Positions 44,883 through 54,647 of a stretch of DNA of 63,225 bases are shown piece by piece. Numbering within the stretch: the stretch's first letter is position 1; each line of letters begins with the position of its first letter. This DNA is from Parahoeflea olei (GTDB lineage: Bacteria; Pseudomonadota; Alphaproteobacteria; Rhizobiales; Rhizobiaceae), in the NCBI RefSeq assembly GCF_001703635.1, contig NZ_LQZT01000013.1, positions 1 through 63,225 of the forward strand. The letters run 5' to 3'. Made by a program: the position numbers and the translations under genes. The notes beneath the pieces are model-generated. The model was not told the DNA's origin and searched no databases. It saw nothing but the letters and a program-made list of their open reading frames with translations.

Positions 44883-45301
44883 GGCTGGGACTTCCACGGA
44901 TTGATGAGGGTGACGCCGCAACCTTCGAAGTCACGGGTGTTGCGGGTGACGACCGGCAGGCCGCGCCGAAGCGCGATGGCGGCGATCTGGGCATCGACGA
45001 CCGAAACCGGACGCCCGGCCCGTTGCCGGGTTGACATCACCCCGGCGAAGAAAGGCGCATCGCCGCTTTCGAACGGAAGGGCCGGAGACCCCATCTCCAC
45101 ACCGAGAACGCGCGCTATGGCCGCCGCGCTGTCATCGCGCCGTTTGCCTGCCGGCATCAGGGCAATCCCGAAAAGCAGCTCAGCCTCGGTGATCGCGGTG
45201 ACATAGCGCTGTTCGCCTGCGGTTTCGCCAAACCATGCGACGACTCTGGGGTCCGGCACGGGACGCATGATTTCGGAAATCACATTCGTATCCAGGATCA
45301 T
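44879..45301 (-). CDS. VapC/FitB-type PIN domain ribonuclease toxin
   Basis: Toxin half of a type II toxin-antitoxin pair, 140 residues. The PIN acidic set is intact: Asp4 (MILDTN), Glu39 or Glu41 (TEAEL), Asp103 (VSVVDAQIAAIA) and Asp124 (TRDFEG). The sequence order and length resemble FitB of the FitAB system. It begins inside the antitoxin stop (4-base overlap), and its own stop overlaps the coaBC start, so toxin and an essential gene share one message. Confidence 0.92.
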   Translation of the reverse strand: MILDTNVISEIMRPVPDPRVVAWFGETAGEQRYVTAITEAELLFGIALMPAGKRRDDSAAAIARVLGVEMGSPALPFESGDAPFFAGVMSTRQRAGRPVSVVDAQIAAIALRRGLPVVTRNTRDFEGCGVTLINPWKSQP

Positions 45302-45573
45302 TCCTCGGGGCTTTCATTCCCCCATTCGGAGAATGGCACTGGGCGGTCAGCCAAAGGGCGCGGCGGCACATCGATTTCGATTCCTCCGATTGGCTCGACA
45401 ATGGTGCGGACACGATCATAGAACGATGATCCGTCGTCGGCGGGCCTTGCCTCGATACCGCGCCTCAGCAACACGCGCGCCTCTTCCTCCATGGACACGC
45501 CATGCCGGGCGGCGCGCTCCCGCAGGGCCTGTTTGACGGTGTCGTCGAGATTGCGGATGGTCAGTGTTGCCAC
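45298..45573 (-). CDS. FitA/VapB-type ribbon-helix-helix antitoxin
   Basis: Antitoxin of 91 residues: N-terminal ribbon-helix-helix for DNA binding and dimerisation (ATLTIRNLDDTVKQALRERAARHGVSMEEEARVLLRRGI) and an acidic, Pro-rich tail (VPFSEWGNESPEE) that would wrap the PIN toxin. It lies directly upstream of the toxin gene with a 4-base overlap and should repress the promoter of the antitoxin-toxin-coaBC message. Confidence 0.92.
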   Translation of the reverse strand: MATLTIRNLDDTVKQALRERAARHGVSMEEEARVLLRRGIEARPADDGSSFYDRVRTIVEPIGGIEIDVPPRPLADRPVPFSEWGNESPEE

Positions 45574-45701
45574 GGTTGCGCCCCAAAATTAGGCAAGATC
45601 GCGATAAGTCAGATGTATGCATTGCAATCATTGCAGTCAAATGCACCATCTTCAAGCTGTCATGTCCGGGCGTCATGGTGGCGCGCCAGTGGAGACCTGA
45701 C

Positions 45702-46268
45702 GTGACCGCACCGGACCTGATACGCCCCGCCCTGATGGTCATCGACCTGGCCAATGATTTTCTCGCCGCCTGGGAGCCCGCGCGGCGCGCGCGGCTGATT
45801 GCGGCCACGAACGAACTGGTGGGGATATTTCGCGCGGCCGGCCGGCCGGTGATCTGGGTGCGGCAGGAGTTCCGGCACGATCTCGGCGACGCATTCCTGG
45901 AAATGCGCGACCGTGGCGTGCGCCTTACCATCGCCGGCACGGACGGCGCGAAGCTCGATGCGCAGCTTCAGGTGCTCGCCCACGACATCACGATCGTCAA
46001 GAAGCGCTACAGCCCGTTCTTCGGGACGGATCTCGACCAGGTGCTGGCGGCGAGGGAGATCGGGTCCCTGGTGATCGCCGGGATCAACACCCATGCCTGC
46101 GTGCGGATGGCGGCGATCGACGCCTATCAGCGCGACATGCGGGTGATCCTTTCGGCAGAGGCGACCGGCTCCTACGACGAGGACCATGCGCGGGTGTCGC
46201 TTCGCTACATGGACGGCAAGATCGCGCGCGTGCTCGACACCGACGCCATCAGGGCGGCGATCGCCTGA
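45702..46268 (+). CDS. Isochorismatase-like cysteine hydrolase
   Basis: Hydrolase of 188 residues. The family triad is visible: Asp15 (LMVIDLANDF), Lys100 (TIVKKRYSPF) and Cys133 (GINTHACVRM). Substrate could be an amide such as nicotinamide or a carbamoyl compound; it cannot be told from sequence. I begin at GTG 45702 because GGAG lies seven bases upstream; an ATG at 45675 is the alternative. It is divergent from the antitoxin gene and convergent with the FKBP gene. Confidence 0.9.
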   Translation: MTAPDLIRPALMVIDLANDFLAAWEPARRARLIAATNELVGIFRAAGRPVIWVRQEFRHDLGDAFLEMRDRGVRLTIAGTDGAKLDAQLQVLAHDITIVKKRYSPFFGTDLDQVLAAREIGSLVIAGINTHACVRMAAIDAYQRDMRVILSAEATGSYDEDHARVSLRYMDGKIARVLDTDAIRAAIA

Positions 46269-46346
46269 AACAGGGCGCGGCTCTTCCGTCCGGCACGGGC
46301 AGGCAGCCCCGGCAAGAGGCCGGGACCGCCCTGATGCTTCTGCCGC

Positions 46347-46784
46347 TCAGGCGGCCTTGACGATCTCGACCATTTCGATCTCGAACACCAGGTCCTGGCC
46401 GGCCAGCGGATGGTTGGCGTCGACAGTGATGTCCTGCTCGTCAAGCGCGGTGACGAGCAGCGCCACCTGGCCGCCTTGCGGCGTCTGGGCCTGCAGCTGC
46501 ATGCCGGGCTGGGGCTCGAGTTCCGGCGGCAGCGCGGTGCGCGGGATCTTCTGCACCTTGGCGGGGTCGTGGGGGCCATAGGCCTCGGCCGCGGGGACGG
46601 TCACGGTCTGCCGGTCGCCGACCTTCATGCCCGCGACTTCACGGTCCAGACCGCTGATGATCTGGCCGGAGCCGACCTGGAACTCGAGCGGCTCGCGGCC
46701 CTCGGAACTGTCGAACCGGGTGCCGTCTGTCAGTTTGCCGGTATAGTTGATCCGCACGGTGTCGCCGGATTTGGCCTCGCTCAT
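46347..46784 (-). CDS. FKBP-type peptidyl-prolyl cis-trans isomerase (SlyD/FkpB-like)
   Basis: Isomerase of 145 residues with the FKBP strand-helix pattern interrupted by an inserted flap: VRINYTGKLTDGTRFDSSEGREPLEFQVGSGQIISGLDREVAGM, GDRQTVTVPAAEAYGPHDPAKVQKI (insert), and the end NHPLAGQDLVFEIEMVEIV. That layout is SlyD/FkpB-like, but the His/Cys-rich metal tail of SlyD is missing. Likely a cytoplasmic folding helper. The frame is open far upstream without similarity; GGAT gives only a weak ribosome site. Confidence 0.9.
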   Translation of the reverse strand: MSEAKSGDTVRINYTGKLTDGTRFDSSEGREPLEFQVGSGQIISGLDREVAGMKVGDRQTVTVPAAEAYGPHDPAKVQKIPRTALPPELEPQPGMQLQAQTPQGGQVALLVTALDEQDITVDANHPLAGQDLVFEIEMVEIVKAA

Positions 46785-47022
46785 ATGTCTATCCAATGCT
46801 TGTTGTGTGTCCCGGCCGGTCCGCGCTGCGGCGGTGGCCATGCACGCGGCATGCCCTGCCCGGGTGTCCTGCTCGGGCAGCGCCTCAGGCGCCGCCGGCG
46901 AAAGCCGGACCGGGGCTTCCCGCCCGGTCCGAAGCCTGCAGTCTGGGGGAAACGGCGCCGGATTGCAAATCGGGCGCTGCGCGGCGGCGCGAGGCCAAGC
47001 CGAAGGGCGCTGCTGCGCTCCC

Positions 47023-47463
47023 TCAGTCGAGCCAGCGGGCGTGGGTCGCCTCGACCTCGTCGACCTCGACGAAGCCCATGCGCCGGTAGAAGCCGCGCGA
47101 GGACGGCGTGGCGCGCAGGCGGATGCGCGGGAACCAGTAGGCGGCGCCGTCGAGCGCGCGCACCAGCAGGTCCCGGGCGATGCCTTTCTTCCGGTGGTCG
47201 CGGCCGACATAGAGATGGCGGATACGCCCGACCAGTTCGCTCACATAGGGATCGCGGTTGAGGCCGCAGAAGCCCACCAGCGCCTCCCCCTCGAAGGCGC
47301 CGAGCAGGCGCTCGCCGGGGCCGTCGAAGCGGTTTTCGCCGGTCGCCCAGTCATGTTTCATGCGCTCAATGAAGCGGTAGCCGTCGCGCCAGGCCTCTTC
47401 CGCCAGCGGTTCGATGTCGATCTCGTCCAGCGAAAAGGGGCTGAAGGCGGGCCGGCCTACCAC
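47023..47463 (-). CDS. GNAT family N-acetyltransferase
   Basis: Acetyltransferase of 146 residues with the acetyl-CoA loop LYVGRDHRKKGIARDLLVRAL followed by RATPSSRGFYRRMGFVEV, the canonical motif A-B arrangement. Its start lies six bases after the ubiB stop on the same strand, so it is probably the last gene of a ubiE-ubiB message. The acceptor is unknown. Confidence 0.9.
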   Translation of the reverse strand: MVGRPAFSPFSLDEIDIEPLAEEAWRDGYRFIERMKHDWATGENRFDGPGERLLGAFEGEALVGFCGLNRDPYVSELVGRIRHLYVGRDHRKKGIARDLLVRALDGAAYWFPRIRLRATPSSRGFYRRMGFVEVDEVEATHARWLD

Positions 47464-47469
47464 ATCGGC

Positions 47470-49053
47470 CTACCACATGGGATGAATGGCGAGCGCCATC
47501 CAGACCATGGCTGCGGCGATCACCCAGAGTGCGACGCGGCCCGAGCGGGTGTGGCGGGCTTCCGCCTTGCCGATCGCCTCCGACGTGGCCTCGTCGAAGC
47601 GCAACCCGTTTTCGGCCATGGCATTGACCTCGTCGGCGAACTGGCGCGTGCGCGAGGCAAGCTCGGGCAGCTGTTCGGCCAGCTTGAAGGCGGCGATCGC
47701 GCCCTCGCGGATGTCGCCGGTGATGCGGCGCGGGCCGAGATTGTCGCGGATCCAGCCGCCGACGACGGGCTCGGCCGCCTTCCACATGTTGAAGCGGGGA
47801 TTGAGCGTGCGGGCCACGCCCTCGACCACCACCATGGTCTTCTGCAGCATCACCAGCTCGGGCCGGGTCTGCATGTCGAACAGTTCGGTCACCTCGAACA
47901 GCAGCGTGAGCAACCGGGCCATGGAGATGGTCTCGGCCGGCTGGCCGTGGATCGGCTCGCCGATGGCGCGGATTGCCTGGGCGAAGCTCGCCGGGTCATG
48001 CCGGGCGGGAACGTAGCCCGCCTCGAAATGGACGTCGGCCACGCGCCGGTAGTCACGGGTGATGAAGCCGTAGAGGATCTCGGCGAGGAAGCGGCGTTCC
48101 TTCTTGCTCATGCGCCCGACGATGCCCATGTCGACGGCGACGACGCAGCCCTTCGGATCGACGAACAGGTTGCCCTGGTGCATGTCGGCATGGAAGAAGC
48201 CGTCGCGCAGGGTGTGGCGCAGGAAGGACTGGGTCAGCGTGTCGGCGAGCGCGACCAGATCGTGGCCGGCAGCACGCAGGCCCTCGATGTCGCTCATCTT
48301 GATGCCTTCGATCCACTCCATGGTGATGACATCGCGGCCGGTACGTTCCCAGTCGACGCGCGGCACCCGGAAGCCCGGATCCTCGCGCGTGTTCTCGGCC
48401 ATTTCCGAAAGTGCGGCCGCCTCGAGGCGAAGGTCCATCTCGATGCGGGTGGTCTGTTCGAGCGTGCGGGTGATCTCGACCGGCCTCAGGCGCCGCGAGG
48501 CGGGGATGAAGCGCTCCTGCAGCTCGGAAATCAGGTAGAACACCTCGAGATCGCGCTGGAAGCGCTGGCGCACGCCGGGACGGACGACCTTGACGGCGAC
48601 CTTGCGCACGCCGTCGGCATAGGCCACCTCGGCGGGGTGGACCTGGGCGATGGAGGCGGCAGCGACCGGGGAGTCGAAGCGGGTGTAGAGATCCTCCATG
48701 GTCCGGCCGAGCGAGGCCTCGATCTCGGCGCGGGCGAGCGCCTCGGGGAAGGTGTCCATCCGGTCCTGCAGGCCCGACAGGTCGACCGCGATCTCGGCGC
48801 CGACCACGTCGGGCCGGGTGGCGAGGAACTGGCCGAGCTTGACCCAGGAGGGTCCGAGCCGGTTGACCGCGCGGGCGAGCCGGTGGGCGCGTTCGGCATG
48901 CTTGGCCCGGCGCTTGGCGAGCAGGCGCGCCAGACGGTGCCCCAGCAGCATCCCGCCGCTGAGCTCTTCCGCCGGCAGCGAGGCCACCACCCCCTCGCGA
49001 ACAAGGATGACGCCCGCCCGGAGCAGGCGCAGATACGTGCCGAGACTTGCCAT
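47470..49053 (-). CDS. ubiB: Ubiquinone biosynthesis protein UbiB (ABC1/ADCK-type atypical kinase)
   Basis: Atypical kinase/ATPase needed for ubiquinone synthesis, 527 residues. Signatures are the KxGQ motif in PSWVKLGQFLATRPD, the Ala-rich loop VAAASIAQVH, the Lys in VKVVRPG, and the catalytic-type HADMHQGNLFVDPKG. A C-terminal transmembrane helix (VALWVIAAAMVWMALAIH) anchors it in the inner membrane. It follows ubiE by five bases. Confidence 0.96.
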   Translation of the reverse strand: MASLGTYLRLLRAGVILVREGVVASLPAEELSGGMLLGHRLARLLAKRRAKHAERAHRLARAVNRLGPSWVKLGQFLATRPDVVGAEIAVDLSGLQDRMDTFPEALARAEIEASLGRTMEDLYTRFDSPVAAASIAQVHPAEVAYADGVRKVAVKVVRPGVRQRFQRDLEVFYLISELQERFIPASRRLRPVEITRTLEQTTRIEMDLRLEAAALSEMAENTREDPGFRVPRVDWERTGRDVITMEWIEGIKMSDIEGLRAAGHDLVALADTLTQSFLRHTLRDGFFHADMHQGNLFVDPKGCVVAVDMGIVGRMSKKERRFLAEILYGFITRDYRRVADVHFEAGYVPARHDPASFAQAIRAIGEPIHGQPAETISMARLLTLLFEVTELFDMQTRPELVMLQKTMVVVEGVARTLNPRFNMWKAAEPVVGGWIRDNLGPRRITGDIREGAIAAFKLAEQLPELASRTRQFADEVNAMAENGLRFDEATSEAIGKAEARHTRSGRVALWVIAAAMVWMALAIHPMW

Positions 49054-49058
49054 GCCGT

Positions 49059-49835
49059 TCAGATCTTCCAGGCCGAATGCAGCGCCGCGATGCCGCCGGT
49101 GTAATTGGTGTAGCTCACGCGGTCGAAGCCGGCGCGCTCGATCATCGCCGCGAAATCCTGCTGGCGCGGGAACTTGCGGATCGATTCGACGAGATACTGA
49201 TAGGGCTCGGCCTCGCCGGCGATCAGCTTGCCCATGGCCGGGATGCCGTTGAACGACCAGGCATCATAGACGCGGTCGAGGATCGGCATCTCGACCTCGG
49301 AGAATTCGAGGCAGAGGAAGCGGCCGCCGCGGCGGAGCACGCGATAGGCTTCCCTGAGCGCCTTGTCGATGTCGGGCACGTTGCGGATACCGAAGGCGAT
49401 GGTGTAGGCGTCGAAGGAATTGGCCTCGAAGGGCAGCTCCTCGGCATTGGCCTCGACGAATTCGAGATTGGCGTCATAGCCCTTCTTGCGGGCGCGCTCG
49501 GCGCCGACGCCGAGCATCGAGCCGTTGATGTCGAGCACCACGCCGGAGGCCTCGCGGTCGGAGGCCTTGACGATGCGGAAGGCGATGTCGCCGGTGCCGC
49601 CGGCCACGTCGAGAAAGCGGTAATCCGGCCGGCGCGGCGGATTGAGCGCCGTCACCATCGCGTCCTTCCAGATCCGGTGCATGCCCGCCGACATCACGTC
49701 GTTCATGATGTCGTAGCGCTTGGCGACCTTGTGGAACACGTCGTTGACGAGGACCTGTTTCTCGCCATCGGCCACGGTGCGAAAACCGTAGCTGGTCTGC
49801 ATTCCGCCATCGGTGGATACGCGCTGTTGTGACAT
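49059..49835 (-). CDS. ubiE: Demethylmenaquinone/2-methoxy-6-polyprenyl-1,4-benzoquinol methylase UbiE
   Basis: SAM-dependent C-methyltransferase of the ubiquinone pathway, 258 residues. The SAM loop is [32 protein letters not shown] and the [17 protein letters not shown] post-I motif are specific to UbiE. I choose ATG 49835 because AGGA lies eight bases before it; ATG 49850 is possible. The gene is divergent from mutM and starts the ubiE-ubiB-acetyltransferase message. Confidence 0.96.
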   Translation of the reverse strand: MSQQRVSTDGGMQTSYGFRTVADGEKQVLVNDVFHKVAKRYDIMNDVMSAGMHRIWKDAMVTALNPPRRPDYRFLDVAGGTGDIAFRIVKASDREASGVVLDINGSMLGVGAERARKKGYDANLEFVEANAEELPFEANSFDAYTIAFGIRNVPDIDKALREAYRVLRRGGRFLCLEFSEVEMPILDRVYDAWSFNGIPAMGKLIAGEAEPYQYLVESIRKFPRQQDFAAMIERAGFDRVSYTNYTGGIAALHSAWKI

Positions 49836-50042
49836 CTTGTTTTCCTGCATCTGTCCAGACCTGTTCGGGCCAATCGGGGATCCCGGGATATTCCGCCTTG
49901 ACCATAGCGGATCGGGTCATGCCGCGCTATCTAGGCAAGGCCGGCCCGACTGCGGCAAAGCCGCACCGCCTTATAGGCCAGGCTTTGAGATATTGCCACC
50001 GGTGCCGGATGCAAGAGAGCCGGCAAAAATCAGGAGATGCGC

Positions 50043-50945
50043 GTGCCCGAACTGCCCGAAGTCGAAACCGTCCGCCGCGGGCTCGCCCCGGTGATGGAAG
50101 GCGCGCGCCTCGATGCCGTCGAACAGCGCCGCGCCGACCTGAGGTTTGCGCTTCCGCCGGCATTCGCGACGCGGCTTGAGGGCCGGCGCATCGTCTCGCT
50201 CGGGCGCCGGGCCAAATACCTGATCGCCGACCTCGACGACGGCATGGCGCTGGTCTCGCATCTGGGCATGTCGGGCTCGTTCCGGATCGAGCCCGAGGAC
50301 GAGGGGGCGGGCGGCGCCACGCCCGGCAGCTTCCATTACGCCCGGTCGAAGGACGACCGGCATGACCATGTGGTGTTTCACCTCGAAGGCCCCGCGGGCC
50401 GCGCCCGGGTGATCTACAACGACCCCAGGCGGTTCGGCTACATGGACCTGATCGCGCGCGCCGCGCTGGCGGAGCATCCGTGGTTCATGAGCCTCGGCAT
50501 CGAGCCCACGGGCAACAGCCTGGATGCCGCAGTGATCGCGCGGCGGTTTGCGGGCAAGATCGCGCCCCTGAAGGCGGCGCTGCTCGACCAGCGGATCATC
50601 GCCGGGCTCGGCAACATCTATGTGTGCGAGGCGATGTGGCGGGCGCGGCTCTCCCCGTTCAAGCCGGCGGGACGGCTGGTGACGCCCTCAGGCAAGCCGC
50701 GCGCGGCGCTCACGGAGCTGACCGCGGCGATCCGCGCGGTGATCGACGAGGCAATCGCGGCGGGCGGCTCCTCGCTCCGCGACCATATCCGCACCGACGG
50801 GACGCTCGGCTATTTCCAGCACGGGTTTTCGGTCTATGACCGGGAGGGAAAGGCTTGCCCCCGCCCGGGCTGTGGCGATACGGTCCGCCGGATCGCGCAG
50901 GGGGGGCGCTCGACCTTTTATTGCCCGAGCTGCCAGAAGGCCTGA
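50043..50945 (+). CDS. mutM: Formamidopyrimidine-DNA glycosylase
   Basis: Bifunctional glycosylase/AP lyase removing 8-oxoguanine, 300 residues. The N-terminal Pro is the nucleophile, so the protein must start Met-Pro-Glu-Leu-Pro-Glu. That requires the GTG at 50043; AGGAG at 50032-50036 is six bases from it, while the ATG at 50037 would be zero bases away and would bury the Pro. The hairpin Lys (RRAKYL) and the C-terminal zinc finger (CPRPGC ... YCPSC) are present. Confidence 0.96.
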   Translation: MPELPEVETVRRGLAPVMEGARLDAVEQRRADLRFALPPAFATRLEGRRIVSLGRRAKYLIADLDDGMALVSHLGMSGSFRIEPEDEGAGGATPGSFHYARSKDDRHDHVVFHLEGPAGRARVIYNDPRRFGYMDLIARAALAEHPWFMSLGIEPTGNSLDAAVIARRFAGKIAPLKAALLDQRIIAGLGNIYVCEAMWRARLSPFKPAGRLVTPSGKPRAALTELTAAIRAVIDEAIAAGGSSLRDHIRTDGTLGYFQHGFSVYDREGKACPRPGCGDTVRRIAQGGRSTFYCPSCQKA

Positions 50946-51042
50946 CCGCACCGACGCGCAGCGCAAGCGCGCGCACGGACAGGCCCACGCAGGAACCAAA
51001 AGCCGGCCCCGGGAGTTCACGGCTGCAACAAGGAGACAGGCA

Positions 51043-51816
51043 ATGGCGCCGAAGACGCTGAAAACGGAAACCAACGGCAGGGTGGCCATCATCACGCTCA
51101 ACCGCCCCGAAGCGCTCAACGCGCTCAATTCGGAGCTGCTGGCGGAGCTGAGCGAGGCGCTCAAGCGCTATGACGCCGACGAGAAGATCGGCGCGATCGT
51201 GCTGACCGGATCGGAGAAGGCCTTCGCCGCGGGCGCCGACATCAAGGAAATGCAGAACAAGGACTATGTCGGCGCCTATCTCGAGGATTTCTTCGCGGGC
51301 TGGGGCGATGTGGCGGCGACCCGCAAGCCGGTGATCGCGGCGGTGGCGGGCTATGCGCTCGGCGGCGGCTGCGAGCTTGCGATGATGTGCGACTTCATCA
51401 TCGCCGCCGACAGCGCCAAGTTCGGCCAGCCCGAGATCACGCTCGGCGTCATTCCCGGCATGGGCGGCACCCAGCGGCTGACCCGCGCGGTGGGCAAGTC
51501 CAAGGCGATGGACCTGTGCCTTACCGGGCGGATGATGGAGGCCGAGGAAGCCGAACGCTGCGGCCTGGTCGCCCGCGTGGTGCCGGCCGCCGAGCTCAAG
51601 GCGACGGCGGTGAAGGCCGCCGAGAAGATCGCCTCGTTCTCGCTGCCAGCGACGATGATGGCCAAGGAGGCGGTTAACCGCGCCGACGAGGTGACGCTCA
51701 ACGAGGGCCTGCGCTTCGAGCGGCGGCTGTTTCACTCGCTGTTTGCCACCGAGGACCAGAAAGAAGGCATGGGCGCCTTCGTCGAAAAGCGCAAGGCGCA
51801 GTTCAGGCATCGCTGA
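51043..51816 (+). CDS. Enoyl-CoA hydratase
   Basis: Crotonase-fold hydratase of fatty-acid oxidation, 257 residues. Oxyanion-hole segments AAGADIKEM and [14 protein letters not shown] are present, with the two catalytic Glu positions in GGGCELAM and [28 protein letters not shown] precedes the ATG. The place between mutM and rpsT is typical of rhizobia. Confidence 0.95.
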   Translation: MAPKTLKTETNGRVAIITLNRPEALNALNSELLAELSEALKRYDADEKIGAIVLTGSEKAFAAGADIKEMQNKDYVGAYLEDFFAGWGDVAATRKPVIAAVAGYALGGGCELAMMCDFIIAADSAKFGQPEITLGVIPGMGGTQRLTRAVGKSKAMDLCLTGRMMEAEEAERCGLVARVVPAAELKATAVKAAEKIASFSLPATMMAKEAVNRADEVTLNEGLRFERRLFHSLFATEDQKEGMGAFVEKRKAQFRHR

Positions 51817-51822
51817 GCAAAT

Positions 51823-51843
51823 GCGCCGCCAGACCGGCGGCGC
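51823..51843 (+). terminator. Hairpin after the enoyl-CoA hydratase gene
   Basis: Perfect 8-bp arms GCGCCGCC and GGCGGCGC with loop AGACC, six bases after the stop, followed by ACCCCATTTT. Good position and stem, short T run. Confidence 0.6.
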
Positions 51844-51857
51844 ACCCCATTTTCGCG

Positions 51858-51886
51858 TTGACGCACGCGCCGATACCCGGTATAGG
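51858..51886 (+). promoter_or_regulatory. Promoter of rpsT
   Basis: TTGACG (51858-51863) and TATAGG (51881-51886) with a 17-base spacer, a near-consensus housekeeping promoter, giving a leader of roughly 120 bases before the rpsT start. Confidence 0.7.
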
Positions 51887-52012
51887 CCCGCCATCGAATG
51901 GCAGCTTTCGGGCTCGCCGTGGTTTTTCTCGCATTCCGGCTGTCGAAGCGACAATCCTCGTCAGGAGGCGCTTTCCGGTCGGTTTTGAGCATGTGACACT
52001 TGAGAGGCATTC

Positions 52013-52279
52013 ATGGCCAATACAACTTCGGCGAAAAAAGCGACCCGCAAGATTGCCCGCCGCACCGACATCAACAAGGCACGCCGCTCGCGTGTCCGCA
52101 GCTTCATCCGCCAGGTCGAGGAAGCCATCAGCTCCGGTGACCAGAGCGCCGCAGCCGCCGCACTCAAGGCCGCCCAGCCGGAACTGATGCGCGCCGCCTC
52201 GAAGGGCGTGGTTCACGCCAACACCGCCTCGCGGAAGATTTCCCGGCTGTCGAACAGGGTCAAGGCGCTGAGCGCCTGA
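52013..52279 (+). CDS. rpsT: 30S ribosomal protein S20
   Basis: Basic helical ribosomal protein of 88 residues that binds 16S rRNA early in assembly. It begins [31 protein letters not shown] and ends [14 protein letters not shown], the full S20 pattern. GAGAGG lies before the ATG. It has its own promoter and a strong terminator, upstream of dnaA as in rhizobia. Confidence 0.98.
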   Translation: MANTTSAKKATRKIARRTDINKARRSRVRSFIRQVEEAISSGDQSAAAAALKAAQPELMRAASKGVVHANTASRKISRLSNRVKALSA

Positions 52280-52310
52280 TCAAGCCCGAAATTATCCTTT
52301 GACGGCTAAG

Positions 52311-52340
52311 GGCCCGGCTTGACCGGGCCTTTTGCTTTTT
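52311..52340 (+). terminator. Rho-independent terminator of rpsT
   Basis: Arms GGCCCGG and CCGGGCC with a 5-base loop, followed by TTTTGCTTTTT, 31 bases after the rpsT stop. Textbook intrinsic terminator. Confidence 0.92.
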
Positions 52341-53052
52341 GCGCCAAGGGGTTGCATGCGAGGTGTCGCAGGCGGTCGCACCGATCGTCACGGGTCCGTC
52401 ACATTCGCATAAATTATTAATTTTTTTCAATTAGTTACGAGAGGTACTCGATTTCGGATCGTGGGCGCCGAGGCAAATTCGCGGCTCGGCGAGCAAGGCC
52501 CGAAATTTAGTATTACCGAATTCTAATCTTCTAAAAATGACCCTAAGCCGCGAAAAGGCAATGAATCCAATTGCCTGTTTCAAGACCGTGCGGACGGGGC
52601 GTTTTATGGCCCCGGAGTCAAGCCCTGAAAGCTTACTTTTTCGTAAATTACTTGCTTGATCTGCCCCCCTCATCCTGCCTAAATACCCCTCGACAAGGGG
52701 CACGGAACCGACTGGTTCCAGGGGCGTTTTCCGGACGAAAAGGGAAGCGTTTTTCCGTCCGCACCTTGGAGGCGTGACGCTTCTGTCAGGCTAAATCTGA
52801 AATAAACCTTAGGTTGCGAGGACGTTTCGGCGTCCTGGTGTAAGGCATGATCCCCGTCCGGACTCCCGTCCTGACGGCACGGCAAAGTCATGGTCTCAAC
52901 GGCGATACGAGGTCGCCGGCGAAACCGGAACGGAGGTTCAAGGGCAGCGGGGGCTGCCGCGACTGATATTGGCATTGCGGACAGCGTCCGCGCGAAAGGG
53001 CGGCCATCATGAAGATGGCCTTGAAATGCGGCAAAAGGGATGACCAGCGGCG
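52341..53052 (+). promoter_or_regulatory. AT-rich region and structured leader upstream of dnaA
   Basis: About 710 bases without a gene. 52400-52560 is clearly AT-rich for this genome (ATTATTAATTTTTTTC near 52415). Further down, four short hairpins follow each other: 52686-52700 (CCCCT/AGGGG), 52704-52719 (GGAACC/GGTTCC), 52732-52761 (CGGACGAAAA with TTTTCCGTCCG) and 52819-52836 (AGGACG/CGTCCT). The region probably holds the dnaA promoter and a long leader or a small RNA. No good DnaA box was seen here. Confidence 0.55.
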
Positions 53053-54615
53053 ATGCAAACACAAATCGCGACAACGCATAAAGCGGCAAACTGGGGTGCA
53101 AAAGGCACCGTCCACCCGCTCAGAGGCGATGCGTATCCGCCGGCGGACAAAGGGGCGGACATGAACAAGAGCACTGAGATCTTCGATCGGGTGACAGCGC
53201 GGCTGAAAGCCCAGGTGGGGGCGGAGGTTTTCACAAGCTGGTTCGGCAGGCTCAAGCTGCAATCGGCGTCGAAGAGCGTGGTGCGCCTGTCGGTGCCGAC
53301 CGCCTTCCTGAAATCCTGGATCAACAACAAATATCTCGACCAGATCACCGCGCTGTTCCGCGAAGAAGATCCGGGCATTCTCAAGGTGGAGATCGTGGTG
53401 CGCTCGGCCACCCGCGCCGGCCATCCGGCCGCAGCCGCGGACGAGCCCGCCGAGGGCACGATCGCCGCCCAGGCGCCGGCCACGGCCCGCAAGGAGCCCC
53501 AGCCAGCCGCCAAGGGTGCGGCGGGCGCCCAGGCCGCGGCCTTCGCCAGGGCGCCGCAGACCGCCAATGCGGTGATCGGGTCCCCGCTCGACAGCCGCTA
53601 CACCTTCGAAAGCTATGTCGAGGGCTCGTCCAACCGGGTGGCGCTGGCGGCGGCCAAGACCATTGCCGAAGCGGGCACCGGCGCGGTGCGCTTCAACCCG
53701 CTGTTCATCCATTCCAATGTCGGGCTCGGCAAGACCCACCTGCTGCAGGCGATCGCCGCGGCGGCGAGCCGGCATGCGCGCAACCCGCGCGTGGTCTACC
53801 TGACGGCCGAATATTTCATGTGGCGTTTCGCCACGGCGATCCGCGACAACGACGCGCTGTCGTTCAAGGAATCGCTGCGCAACATCGACCTTCTGGTGAT
53901 CGACGACATGCAGTTCTTGCAGGGCAAGTCGATCCAGCACGAATTCTGCCACCTGCTCAACATGCTGCTCGACTCGGCGCGCCAGGTGGTGGTCGCCGCC
54001 GACCGCGCGCCCTGGGAGCTTGAATCGCTCGACCCGCGGGTGCGCTCGCGGCTGCAGGGCGGCGTCGCCATCGAAATCGAGGCGCCGGACTACGAGATGC
54101 GGCTCGAGATGCTCAGGCAGCGCCTCGCCATCGCCCAGATCGAGGATCCGACGCTCGACATCGGCGAGGACATCCTCGCCCATGTGGCGCAGAACATCAC
54201 CGCCAGCGGCCGCGAACTGGAAGGCGCCTTCAACCAGCTCCTGTTCCGCCGCAGCTTCGAGCCGAACCTGACGCTCGACCGCGTCGACCAGTTGCTCGGC
54301 CACCTCGTCAATGCGGGCGAGCCCAAGCGGGTGCGCATCGAAGACATCCAGCGCGTGGTTTCGCGGCACTACAACGTGTCGCGCCAGGAGCTGGTCTCGG
54401 ACCGACGCACGCGGGTCATCGTCAAGCCGCGGCAGATCGCGATGTATCTGGCCAAGACGATGACGCCGCGCTCGTTCCCGGAAATCGGCCGCCGTTTCGG
54501 CGGTCGTGACCACACCACGGTGCTGCACGCGGTGCGCAAGATCGAGGGGCTGATCGGCTCCGACGCCAAACTCGGCCACGAGATCGAACTGCTCAAGCGG
54601 CTGATCATCGAATAG
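53053..54615 (+). CDS. dnaA: Chromosomal replication initiator protein DnaA
   Basis: AAA+ initiator that binds DnaA boxes and opens the origin, 520 residues. Domain I ([25 protein letters not shown]), an Ala/Pro-rich linker, the AAA+ core (Walker [12 protein letters not shown]; Walker [11 protein letters not shown]) and the domain IV DNA-binding signature ([23 protein letters not shown]) are all present. The start may be ATG 53053 or ATG 53161 ([11 protein letters not shown]); long N-terminal extensions are common in rhizobial DnaA. dnaN follows after a terminator. Confidence 0.97.
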   Translation: MQTQIATTHKAANWGAKGTVHPLRGDAYPPADKGADMNKSTEIFDRVTARLKAQVGAEVFTSWFGRLKLQSASKSVVRLSVPTAFLKSWINNKYLDQITALFREEDPGILKVEIVVRSATRAGHPAAAADEPAEGTIAAQAPATARKEPQPAAKGAAGAQAAAFARAPQTANAVIGSPLDSRYTFESYVEGSSNRVALAAAKTIAEAGTGAVRFNPLFIHSNVGLGKTHLLQAIAAAASRHARNPRVVYLTAEYFMWRFATAIRDNDALSFKESLRNIDLLVIDDMQFLQGKSIQHEFCHLLNMLLDSARQVVVAADRAPWELESLDPRVRSRLQGGVAIEIEAPDYEMRLEMLRQRLAIAQIEDPTLDIGEDILAHVAQNITASGRELEGAFNQLLFRRSFEPNLTLDRVDQLLGHLVNAGEPKRVRIEDIQRVVSRHYNVSRQELVSDRRTRVIVKPRQIAMYLAKTMTPRSFPEIGRRFGGRDHTTVLHAVRKIEGLIGSDAKLGHEIELLKRLIIE

Positions 54616-54633
54616 CAACGGGGGCTGCGGCCC

Positions 54634-54642
54634 TTATCCCCA
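54634..54642 (+). promoter_or_regulatory. DnaA-box-like 9-mer between dnaA and dnaN
   Basis: TTATCCCCA, one mismatch from the consensus TTATCCACA, 19 bases after the dnaA stop. Confidence 0.4.
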
Positions 54643-54647
54643 GAATC

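Noticed and set aside
52341..53052. oriC in the rpsT-dnaA gap
   Set aside because: The region is AT-rich but I found no cluster of DnaA boxes; only the dnaN-recF gap shows such a pattern.
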